Shown: positions 1-6,442 of the stretch, in pieces | How the letters are laid out: every line of letters starts with the position of its first letter | Numbering within the stretch: the first letter of the stretch is position 1 | From: DATHWB01 sp040880725 | GTDB lineage: Bacteria > Actinomycetota > Acidimicrobiia > Spongiisociales > ZC4RG35 | Direction: 5' to 3' | Length of the DNA: 7,999 nucleotides | NCBI GenBank assembly: GCA_040880725.1 | Contig: JBBDHV010000004.1 | Span: forward strand, 1-7,999 | Position numbers and translations under genes: made by a program | Notes under the pieces: model-generated | Database searches by the model: none | Told to the model about the DNA's origin: nothing | What the model saw: the letters and a program-made list of their open reading frames with translations, nothing else

Positions 1-1
1 G

Positions 2-57
2 GGCGGCCGCGCCGTGCGGGGGGTGCAGGGGGGTCGCCCCCCCGCACAATCAAGCAG
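2..57. repeat. G/C-rich hairpin repeat, copy 1
   Basis: This is the first of two imperfect direct copies; the other lies at 126-179. The core (18-57) matches 141-179 except for one extra C in the C-run and one C/T change. Weaker similarity extends left to position 2 (GGCGGCCGCGCC against GGCGCCGCGCC), so the unit is about 55 bp and may continue beyond the window edge. Positions 14-23 (GTGCGGGGGG) are perfectly complementary to 38-47 (10-bp stem, 14-nt loop). An alternative inner hairpin pairs G28-33 with C37-42. Read on the minus strand, a TGA (52-50) sits at the same place as the TAA stop of the neighbouring peptidase in copy 2. No gene is recognisable here. It could be a terminator-like or REP-like intergenic repeat. 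Confidence 0.7.
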
Positions 58-125
58 CGTTCCAGACCGCGTCGAGCAGTTCCCGTCATGGGCCATCGAG
101 TGAGACCGAAGCCAAACCCGACTAC

Positions 126-179
126 GGCGCCGCGCCAGTCGGGGGGTGCAGGGGGGTCGCCCCCCGCACAATTAAGCAG
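126..179. repeat. G/C-rich hairpin repeat, copy 2, overlapping the peptidase stop codon
   Basis: This is the second copy of the unit at 2-57. It contains the last codons and TAA stop (174-172) of the minus-strand M3 peptidase, so the repeat provides the 3' end of that gene. The outer 10-bp stem of copy 1 is lost here (137-146 reads AGTCGGGGGG), but the inner hairpin is intact. The stretch 58-125 between the copies shows no gene or other recognisable signal. Confidence 0.7.
147..168 (-). terminator. Probable hairpin terminator of the peptidase operon
   Basis: TGC (147-149) and GGGGGG (151-156) pair with CCCCCC (160-165) and GCA (166-168), leaving a TCG loop and one bulged base (A150). The hairpin begins 3 bp beyond the peptidase stop. 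There is no U-tract on the minus-strand transcript, so it would be a terminator of the hairpin-only kind often proposed for high-G+C actinobacteria. The position supports the call; function is inferred. Confidence 0.5.
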
Positions 180-2118
180 TGATTCCGAGCTTGCGCAGGA
201 AGGCGGCGGAGTCGGGTTCTCGTCCGAGGAATGCCTGGAGGTGTTCCATGCCCGATCGTGTGCCTCCGGGTTCGAGGATCTCGCGCCGATACGCCGTTCC
301 GACTTCGGGTGCGAGCATTCCTTCGTTTTCGAATCGGGAAAACATGTCGTCCCCATACACCTCGGACCACAGGTACCCGTAGTACCCGGCGTCGTAGCCG
401 AACAGATGCCCGAACGATGCGGGATAGAAGGTGCCTTCGTGGAACGGAAAGAGAGTCACTTCCCAGGTGCGCCGGAGGATCGCGTCGACGTCCTTGTCCG
501 GATCTGGTCCGTGCAGTTCCTGGTCGAGCATCCCGTAGGTCATCTGTCGCAGTTTGTCGAGGGCGACGTTCAACTGCCGCGCCGCGACGAGCTGGTCCAC
601 CAGCTCCACCGGAATCGCCTCGCCGGTCTCATGGTGGCGAGCGAACGTCGACAACACTTCGGCGTTCCATGTCCAATGCTGCATGATCTGAGAGGGCGCT
701 TCGACGAAGTCCCGTTCGACGCTGGTACCCGAGAACCGCACATACGGGGCGGTGGTCAGGGTCTGATGGAGGATGTGTCCGAACTCGTGGAAGAAGGTTT
801 CCACCTCGCTGTGCTGGAGGAGGCTCGGACCGGTCGCGGTGGGCTTGGTGAAGTTCGCGACGATGGCGGCGTATGGCCGTTGGTACGACCCGTCGGCCCG
901 GCGGCGACCGGGCACGAGGGGGAATGCTGCCGCATGGCTGAACTTGTTCGGGCGCGGGAAGAGGTCCATCGAGAAGTGGGAGATCAGTCGACCGTCCGCG
1001 GCGTCGTGAATTGCGAATGTCCGGACATCGGGATGCCAGACCTGCTCTTCGATCTCGACGTATTCGAGGCCGAACACTTCACCCGTGATCTGGAACAGCC
1101 CTTCGAGCACGGAGTCGAGCGGGAAGTATTCGGCTACGACGTTCTGATCGACCCCGTACTCGGTCCGACGAGTCAGGGTGTCGTAGTAGCGCATGTCGTA
1201 TGGCATGAGCGTCGCGCCGGGTTCGTCGGCTTCCAGTAGTTCGCTCATTCGTCGGAGGTCGTCACGCCCGTCCTCGGTGAGGGGGGCACGCAGGTCGACA
1301 TAGAAGCGTTCGACTTGGTCGGGATCCTGGGCCATTCGGTCCTCCAGAACCTTGTGTGCCCACGACGGCACACCGAAAAGTCCTGCGATCTCGAGCCGGA
1401 TCGCCACGGCTTCCTCGAGGAGAGGCCGGTTCGTGTCGACGGCCCTCGTGTTGAACTTGTGTGACAGCTCCGCTCGCAGATCTCGGCGCGGGCTGTTGTC
1501 GAAGAACGGGATCACATGGGGATACGCCAGTGTGATCCGCAAGGTGTCCGGTTCGGGTCCCGGATCGAGGGATTCGATGTAGGCCTCGGGCATGCCTTCG
1601 AGGTCGGCCCTGGTCACGACGAGGCCGTCGTCGTGCTCGGCGACGTTGCGTTCGAACGCGACTCCCAGTTCCACGAGGCGATCGGACAGTTCTCGCAGCC
1701 TGTCCCGGGAGGAGGCGTCGAGTTCGTGTCCGGCGTTGCGGAAGTCGCGCATCGTGAACTCGAGCAGTCGGCTCTCCACAGCCTCCAGCGCCGCTGCCTC
1801 GGCCGACGCGGCGAACGCGGCTACCGCCTCGTAGAGGTCCCGGCGAAACGACAGTTCGACCCCGAACTTCGACAGCCGCTCCTCGGCTTCCTTTCCGGCG
1901 TTTCTCGTGGCCTCGTCCGGATGGACATATCCCATGAAGGCGGTCCGTCCGAAAGCCTTCGACGTGAGGTCGGCGACCTCTTCGAGTCCGAGGATCGTGG
2001 CTCCCCATGAGCGGTCTCCGGACACGATCGCGTCGATGAGCACGTTGGCGGTGCTGATGGTGATATCCACATCGGAACGGATGCCTTCCGGTGTGACGGT
2101 GGTGTAGTCGAAATCCAT
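172..2118 (-). CDS. M3-family zinc metallopeptidase (thimet oligopeptidase/Dcp-like)
   Basis: This 648-residue protein cleaves short peptides, most likely in the cytoplasm since no signal peptide or membrane segment is visible. The zinc site is intact: HEFGH at residues 444-448 (ligands H444 and H448, catalytic E445) and the third ligand E473 in DFVEAPSQ, the usual spacing for family M3. The C-terminal FGYDAGYYGYLWSEVYG stretch is the conserved Tyr/Gly-rich substrate-binding loop of thimet oligopeptidase-like enzymes. Length is close to E. coli Dcp and OpdA (about 680). The ATG at 2118 is chosen because the family N-terminus follows directly; the upstream AGGG is only a weak ribosome site. 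It lies 27 bp after the amidohydrolase stop, so it is probably the last gene of a three-gene operon. Whether it acts as dipeptidyl carboxypeptidase or endo-oligopeptidase cannot be told from sequence. Confidence 0.95.
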   Translation of the reverse strand: MDFDYTTVTPEGIRSDVDITISTANVLIDAIVSGDRSWGATILGLEEVADLTSKAFGRTAFMGYVHPDEATRNAGKEAEERLSKFGVELSFRRDLYEAVAAFAASAEAAALEAVESRLLEFTMRDFRNAGHELDASSRDRLRELSDRLVELGVAFERNVAEHDDGLVVTRADLEGMPEAYIESLDPGPEPDTLRITLAYPHVIPFFDNSPRRDLRAELSHKFNTRAVDTNRPLLEEAVAIRLEIAGLFGVPSWAHKVLEDRMAQDPDQVERFYVDLRAPLTEDGRDDLRRMSELLEADEPGATLMPYDMRYYDTLTRRTEYGVDQNVVAEYFPLDSVLEGLFQITGEVFGLEYVEIEEQVWHPDVRTFAIHDAADGRLISHFSMDLFPRPNKFSHAAAFPLVPGRRRADGSYQRPYAAIVANFTKPTATGPSLLQHSEVETFFHEFGHILHQTLTTAPYVRFSGTSVERDFVEAPSQIMQHWTWNAEVLSTFARHHETGEAIPVELVDQLVAARQLNVALDKLRQMTYGMLDQELHGPDPDKDVDAILRRTWEVTLFPFHEGTFYPASFGHLFGYDAGYYGYLWSEVYGDDMFSRFENEGMLAPEVGTAYRREILEPGGTRSGMEHLQAFLGREPDSAAFLRKLGITA

Positions 2119-2145
2119 CGGCGAAACCCTATCGGGGGCGGGGCG

Positions 2146-3639
2146 TCACCGGCTTCGTTCGCGGAGGTGGTCGACTTCGACTCCTTGAATCCACAGCTCG
2201 TGGACTTCGATCTCGGAGATCTCTTCGACGGGAACGTGAAGCGGATCGTCCGAACAGACGATGAAGGTCGCGGGTGCGCCGGGCTGGAGCGCGGTCGCCG
2301 TGTAGATGTCGACGGCCTGCGAAGGCGACAGCGCTTCGGGGCCTGGCCCACAGGCGTCGCGGATGCCGGCGAACGGGTCGGGAGATTCGACTGGCGCGTC
2401 CGACCCGCCTCGCAAGGCCACGCCTGCCGCCATCATCGAGGCGAAGGGATACGCCCAGGTCTGCCGGTGCGAACCCAACCTCCGCCCGATCCACCCCGAA
2501 TCAGCAGGCACGAACGACGGTTGGATCGAAGCGGTGACGCCGGCAGCAGCCATCCGGCCGATCTGATCGGGGTCGGCCACCGACGCGTGCTCGATTCGGA
2601 CCGATCCGGGATCGAGCGACTCGGCGATCGTCAGCACCTGCTCGACGGCTGCATCTCCGATTGCATGCACGGCCGCCACCCCACCAAGCGCCATTGCGGC
2701 TCGGGCCATCTCGCGAATCTGGATGTCCATGAGGATGCCGTTGGTGCCAGGGTCGTCCGTGTAGGGGGCGCGGAGTGCAGCGGTGCGGGCGCCGAGAGAT
2801 CCGTCGGCAAATCCCTTCCAACCGCCGAATTTGACCATCGGTCCGGAGGTCCCGAGGCGGTGGGCCGCCTGCTGGAGCTCCTCGGGTGTGTCGCAGATCA
2901 CGAACACCGTGATCGTCACTGGTGAATCGTCTCCGACCGATGCGATGGTTGCGAGCTCGTCGCCGCCCCCGCACCACATCGACGATCCGACCGAGGCCAT
3001 GGCGTCGATGGCGACCACGCCTCGACGCTGCACGCCGCGGAGAACCGTACGGAGGGCGTCGGCGTCGGGAGAGGGGAGGGTGGATCCGAGCGCGGTGGCG
3101 ACCGGTGTGATCGCGGCCTCCTCCAGGATGCCGTTGGCGGATCCGTTCGGCGTTCGCCGGATGCGACCTCCGGTGGGATCGCTGCTGGTGTTCACGATTC
3201 CGCCGGCCGCCAATGCGAGTGAGTTGGCCGAGGCCACATGGGAGCAGTGGCGGTAGGCGAGGACGGGCCTGTCGCTGGCTGCGGAGTCCAAGTCCGCGGC
3301 GGAAGGGAGGCGACCCTCGGAGAGCCGCTCGTCATCGACGCCGGTGGCGATGATGGGCCGGTCCGGTGATGCCGTCGCGGCGTGGGCACGGATCCGTTCG
3401 ACCACCTCGGCGATCGTGGCGGCGTCTGTCAGATCCACTTGACCGGCGGCCGCGGCGAGTCCCAAAGGATGGATGTGGCCGTCACGCAACCCAGGAAGGA
3501 TCACCCCTGTGCCGTGGTCCCGGACGTCGGTGTCCCCCATTCCGGCGGCGGACCCGATCTCGACGATGCGGCCCGCGGAGACCCGGAGGGCGTTCGCGCC
3601 CGGGTGGCCGTGGATGCGTGCTCCACGGTGCACCGTCAC
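2146..3639 (-). CDS. Amidohydrolase family 3 (YtcJ-like) metal-dependent hydrolase
   Basis: This 497-residue TIM-barrel amidohydrolase has an N-terminal beta-sandwich strand segment, then the metal motif H55-I-H57 (LRDGHIHPLG), a conserved VKFGGWKGFADGSLG stretch with the usual Lys, H325 in HAIGD, H351 in IEHAS and D414 in GGSDAPVESPDPF. These are the expected order and spacing for the YtcJ/NfdA group, so the enzyme should be active. Substrates in this group are diverse (N-substituted formamides and other amides, imidates), and none can be assigned here. The start is a GTG at 3639 that overlaps the phosphatase TGA by 4 bases (GTGA), which points to translational coupling; there is no convincing Shine-Dalgarno. 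It is followed 27 bp later by the M3 peptidase. No signal peptide is seen, so it is probably cytoplasmic. Confidence 0.92.
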   Translation of the reverse strand: MTVHRGARIHGHPGANALRVSAGRIVEIGSAAGMGDTDVRDHGTGVILPGLRDGHIHPLGLAAAAGQVDLTDAATIAEVVERIRAHAATASPDRPIIATGVDDERLSEGRLPSAADLDSAASDRPVLAYRHCSHVASANSLALAAGGIVNTSSDPTGGRIRRTPNGSANGILEEAAITPVATALGSTLPSPDADALRTVLRGVQRRGVVAIDAMASVGSSMWCGGGDELATIASVGDDSPVTITVFVICDTPEELQQAAHRLGTSGPMVKFGGWKGFADGSLGARTAALRAPYTDDPGTNGILMDIQIREMARAAMALGGVAAVHAIGDAAVEQVLTIAESLDPGSVRIEHASVADPDQIGRMAAAGVTASIQPSFVPADSGWIGRRLGSHRQTWAYPFASMMAAGVALRGGSDAPVESPDPFAGIRDACGPGPEALSPSQAVDIYTATALQPGAPATFIVCSDDPLHVPVEEISEIEVHELWIQGVEVDHLRERSR

Positions 3640-4400
3640 GGAACGATCACTTTCCGCAGTCGGTCGTGCAGAGGTCCGTTCGATGCCAGGATCCCAGCCG
3701 CATCAGGTCGGTAGGGGGCGCCGGTGAGGTCCGTGACTCGTCCGCCGGCCTCGTCGACGATCAGCTCGCCGGCGGCCGTGTCCCAGGGCTGAAGCCGATA
3801 CTCCCAGTAGGCGTCGTACCGCCCCGCAGCCACCCAACACAGGTCGAGTGCTGCAGACCCGAACCTGCGGATGCCCTGTACCGCTGCGAGCACCCTGCCC
3901 ACGGTCTCTCCGAGTTCGGCGGCCTTCGACCGCCGGTCGTAGGGAAATCCGGTCGCGACGAGTGCGCTGCCGAGGTCGGCGGTGTCCGTCACGTGGATGG
4001 GACGCTTGTCGAGTGTCGCCCCCCGACCGCGCACCGCCGAGAAGACCTCGTCACGACCGACGTCGTGTACGACGCCCACGACGGGTCGACCGTCCTCCCA
4101 CAGCGCGATGGAGACTGCCACGTGGGGGACACGGTGGATGAAGTTCACGGTGCCGTCGAGTGGGTCCAGGATCCACACCCGGCCCGTACGCCAGTCAGCG
4201 CCGCCCTCCTCCTCTCCGAGTACCGCATCCGAAGGCCGGGCGGTTCCGAGGAGCTCGCGAACCGCCGACTCCGCCGCCTGGTCTGTGACTGTGACGGGAT
4301 CGACCTCGCCCTTGAAGCGTGCGGGGGTCACCGCGGCGCCGGAGATGACGAGCGCGGCACGGCGGGCGCACTCGAGGGCCAGGTCGAGGTCGTCGTTCAC
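3636..4400 (-). CDS. Inositol monophosphatase family phosphatase
   Basis: This is a 254-residue Mg-dependent sugar/inositol phosphatase of the IMPase/FBPase/CysQ fold. Metal-site residues are present: GEEE at 62-65 (E63/E64), DPLDGT at 79-84 (D79, D82) with the following NF, and PWDTAAG with D207. Family members dephosphorylate myo-inositol 1-phosphate, histidinol phosphate or 3'-phosphoadenosine phosphate; the sequence alone does not decide which. The GTG at 4400 is chosen because the residues after it (NDDLDLALECARRAA) form the expected first helix. An in-frame ATG at 4580 would add 60 low-complexity charged residues and run into lnt. The chosen GTG has no Shine-Dalgarno but has TAGCGT ending 7 nt upstream, which suggests a leaderless mRNA. 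It is the first gene of the operon leading to the amidohydrolase and peptidase. Confidence 0.93.
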   Translation of the reverse strand: MNDDLDLALECARRAALVISGAAVTPARFKGEVDPVTVTDQAAESAVRELLGTARPSDAVLGEEEGGADWRTGRVWILDPLDGTVNFIHRVPHVAVSIALWEDGRPVVGVVHDVGRDEVFSAVRGRGATLDKRPIHVTDTADLGSALVATGFPYDRRSKAAELGETVGRVLAAVQGIRRFGSAALDLCWVAAGRYDAYWEYRLQPWDTAAGELIVDEAGGRVTDLTGAPYRPDAAGILASNGPLHDRLRKVIVP

Positions 4401-4442
4401 CCCGAGGACGCTACCGGCCAACCCGCTCCTACGATTCGACCG
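4401..4442. promoter_or_regulatory. Divergent promoter region, phosphatase operon and lnt, both probably leaderless
   Basis: The 42 bp between the two GTG starts hold one TAnnnT -10-like box in each direction. On the plus strand TACGAT (4430-4435) is followed by 7 nt and then GTG at 4443. On the minus strand TAGCGT (4413-4408) is followed by 7 nt and then GTG at 4400. Neither start has a Shine-Dalgarno. In actinobacteria this spacing is typical of transcription starting at or within a base or two of the start codon. No good -35 hexamer is visible. Promoter function is inferred. Confidence 0.5.
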
Positions 4443-5909
4443 GTGCGCTCCGTCCTCCTTGCCGCCGTCGCCGGGTATGCCCTCGTCCTGGCGTTTCCCC
4501 CCGCTGGTCTCGCGTTCATGGTCGTGCCGGCGATCGGGCTCTTTCTCGTCGCGGTTCGCCAGGCCGAACGACCCGTGCATGCATGGGTCGCGGGCGGCGC
4601 ATTCGGGCTGGTGTTCTTCAGCTTCCTGTTCCCTTGGCTGGCGGAGCTCGGTGGCATCGCCCTGATTCCGCTGGTGTTGGTGCAGACGTTGTTCCCTCTC
4701 GCGTACGCCCGGAGTCTCTACGCGGCTCGGATCCGCCCTCCGATCGAGTGGGTCGCAGTGGCAACGGCCGGCTGGGGTCTGATGGAATTCGTGCGTGAAC
4801 GGTTCCCGCTCGGGGGATACGGCTGGGGGATGGCCGGCTATCCGGTGGGGGAGTACGGGCCGTTGCGCGACGCGACGCAGTGGATCGGCACTTCGGGCTG
4901 GTCGATGGTGCTGGTCGCAGCGAGCGCCGCACTGGCAGTGTGGGCAACTGAACGTCCCATCGACCGGAGACTCGTCTTCCCGTTCGCGTTGATCGCCGTC
5001 CTCGGGATCGGCGGTGCGGTGTTCGGCCCTACCAGCGACGGGCCGGAGGTCCGAACCGTCATCGTGCAGGGCTCATCCCCGTGTCCCGGGCAACGGTGTT
5101 CCGGTGAACGCGCCGCCACCTACGCCGCGTCACTGGAACTCACCTCCGCGATCGAACCCGGGTCCGCGGACCTCGTCGTCTGGCCCGAGGGCTCGACTGG
5201 CTTCAACGTCGATCCCATCCTCGACCCCGACGTCGGAAGCTCCATCTCCCAGCAGGCGGAACGGATCTCCGCGGTGCTGCTCGCCGGCGGGGACCGGCCG
5301 GTGTCGGACACCGAGTGGATCAACGCCAACGTGGTGTGGGACGCCAACGGGCGACTGGTCGGCGAGTATCGCAAGCGCCATCCCGTCCCTTTCGGCGAGT
5401 ACGTTCCGACGCGCTCGCTGTTCGACTGGATCCCCGATCTGAGCCGGGTTCCACGGGACATGATCCGGGGCGACGGTCCGGTCCTTTTCGATGTGGACGG
5501 CGGCTCGCTCGGGTCAGTGATCTCCTTCGAGTCGTCCTTCGCGCGCTACAGCCGCGAGCACGTCCGCGCCGGAGCCGATCTTCTCGTCGTGGCGACCAGC
5601 CAGGCGAGCTACCCGTTCTCAAATGCCAGTGACCAGCTGATCGGCATGACGCGGATGCGATCCGCCGAACTGGGCGTCGACGTCGTGCACGGTTCCGTCA
5701 CGGGGCGTTCGACGTTCATCACCGATGGAGGGGTGGTCGGGGAGCGAACCGGGCTCGCCGAGATCACGTCGTTGCGCGGAGTCGTGCAGTTACGGACCGA
5801 CGGACTCACCCTGTACGCCCGTCTCGGAGACTGGGTCCCGCTCGTGGGGATCGCGTGGCTCGTGGATCGCTGGATTCGGGGTCGTCTCAGGAGAAGCGCT
5901 CGTACCTGA
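4443..5909 (+). CDS. lnt: Apolipoprotein N-acyltransferase homologue with Ser in place of the catalytic Cys
   Basis: This 488-residue integral membrane protein has about seven N-terminal hydrophobic segments (residues 2 to about 190), then an extracytoplasmic nitrilase-like (CN hydrolase) domain, then a C-terminal membrane helix (WVPLVGIAWLVDRWI). Lnt transfers a third acyl chain onto the N-terminal Cys of lipoproteins. The triad positions are E249 (VVWPEGS) and K311 (EYRKRHPVPFGEY, with the conserved E319), but the expected nucleophile is S361 (VISFESSF; codon TCC at 5523-5525). The E. coli triad is E267-K335-C387 with nearly the same spacing. C214 and C219 form a CPGQRC motif after VQG. The GTG at 4443 is chosen because it begins the first hydrophobic segment. 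The frame is open further upstream (from 3366) but runs antisense to real genes. No dolichol-phosphomannose synthase domain is fused within the reading frame. The fold and family are clear; classical activity is doubtful. Confidence 0.9.
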   Translation: MRSVLLAAVAGYALVLAFPPAGLAFMVVPAIGLFLVAVRQAERPVHAWVAGGAFGLVFFSFLFPWLAELGGIALIPLVLVQTLFPLAYARSLYAARIRPPIEWVAVATAGWGLMEFVRERFPLGGYGWGMAGYPVGEYGPLRDATQWIGTSGWSMVLVAASAALAVWATERPIDRRLVFPFALIAVLGIGGAVFGPTSDGPEVRTVIVQGSSPCPGQRCSGERAATYAASLELTSAIEPGSADLVVWPEGSTGFNVDPILDPDVGSSISQQAERISAVLLAGGDRPVSDTEWINANVVWDANGRLVGEYRKRHPVPFGEYVPTRSLFDWIPDLSRVPRDMIRGDGPVLFDVDGGSLGSVISFESSFARYSREHVRAGADLLVVATSQASYPFSNASDQLIGMTRMRSAELGVDVVHGSVTGRSTFITDGGVVGERTGLAEITSLRGVVQLRTDGLTLYARLGDWVPLVGIAWLVDRWIRGRLRRSART

Positions 5910-6411
5910 CGAGTTCGCTCAAAGGCTTCCGACCGCCGAGTGAGATCTTCGCCCGCATCTCCTCTTCGGATGCGACGTCGGGATATCCCATCGCAACCAC
6001 CCATTGACACCCGTGATCCGCCGGCACGCCGAGCACGGCGCGGGCGTCGTCGTGACGGTGCAGGGTGATCGGACACGATCCGACACCGATCGCGGCGGCA
6101 GCGAGCATCATGTTGTGACTGACCCTGCCCATGTCCCAGTCGTAGCCGTCGGGGAGTCGCACGGGGGCCATTACGAGATCGGCCGTGTGGAGCGGGGTGG
6201 TGAAGTCCCCGCATTCGGCGAGCCGATCAAGCTGTGTCCGGTCGCGCACGACCACGAACACCCAACTCTGTCGGTTCTTCGAACTTCCCGTCCAGCGACC
6301 CGCTTCGAGGATGGCGGTGAGGTGCTCGTCGGTGATCGGGCGTTGGTCGAACTTTCGCACCACGCGTAGGTTCCGCACTGCGTCGTAGACCTCGGGTGAA
6401 GGCGTCAGCAT
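5887..6411 (-). CDS. Nitroreductase-family flavoprotein
   Basis: This 174-residue protein has the compact nitroreductase fold. The N-terminal RVVRKFDQRPITDEHL segment and the GRWTGSSKNRQSWVFVVV stretch are the usual FMN-phosphate and FMN-ring contacts; later come AAAAIGVGSCPI and a hydrophobic strand ending VVAMGYPD, both standard for the family. Members use NAD(P)H and FMN to reduce nitro compounds, quinones or other electron-poor substrates; the substrate here is unknown. The start is fixed by AGGAG (6421-6417) 5 nt before ATG 6411; an earlier in-frame ATG at 6591 would overlap the VOC gene. It follows the VOC gene by 31 bp, so it is probably the last gene of the tetR-led operon. Its stop lies inside the 3' end of lnt (23-bp tail-to-tail overlap), leaving no room for a terminator between them. 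Confidence 0.88.
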   Translation of the reverse strand: MLTPSPEVYDAVRNLRVVRKFDQRPITDEHLTAILEAGRWTGSSKNRQSWVFVVVRDRTQLDRLAECGDFTTPLHTADLVMAPVRLPDGYDWDMGRVSHNMMLAAAAIGVGSCPITLHRHDDARAVLGVPADHGCQWVVAMGYPDVASEEEMRAKISLGGRKPLSELVRYERFS

Positions 6412-6416
6412 GTTCG

Positions 6417-6421
6417 CTCCT
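6417..6421 (-). promoter_or_regulatory. Ribosome binding site of the nitroreductase gene
   Basis: AGGAG on the minus strand, 5 nt before the ATG at 6411. It decides this start over the longer open frame beginning at 6591. Confidence 0.75.
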
Positions 6422-6442
6422 GTTCTGCGGCGCCCGTCCACT

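Noticed and set aside
18..33. G-quadruplex from the two G6 runs
   Set aside because: There are only two runs per copy, each with a complementary C-run close by; a hairpin is the simpler structure.
2..179. CRISPR array from the repeated G/C-rich units
   Set aside because: There are only two imperfect copies, one overlaps a coding end, the inner hairpin is terminator-like, and no cas gene is present.
88..1239. Long plus-strand open frame (383 codons) opposite the M3 peptidase
   Set aside because: It is wholly antisense to a gene with intact catalytic motifs, has no recognisable domain, and such mirror frames are common in G+C-rich DNA.
1516..2010. Plus-strand 164-codon open frame opposite the peptidase N-terminal half
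   Set aside because: It is a shadow of the M3 gene's codon pattern, with no ribosome site and no recognisable motif.
3366..4442. Upstream extension of the lnt reading frame to an ATG at 3366
   Set aside because: This part lies antisense to the amidohydrolase and phosphatase genes and has no family similarity; lnt homology begins at the GTG at 4443.
4401..4580. N-terminal extension of the phosphatase to an ATG at 4580
   Set aside because: It would add 60 charged low-complexity residues antisense to the lnt start; the family N-terminus begins at GTG 4400.
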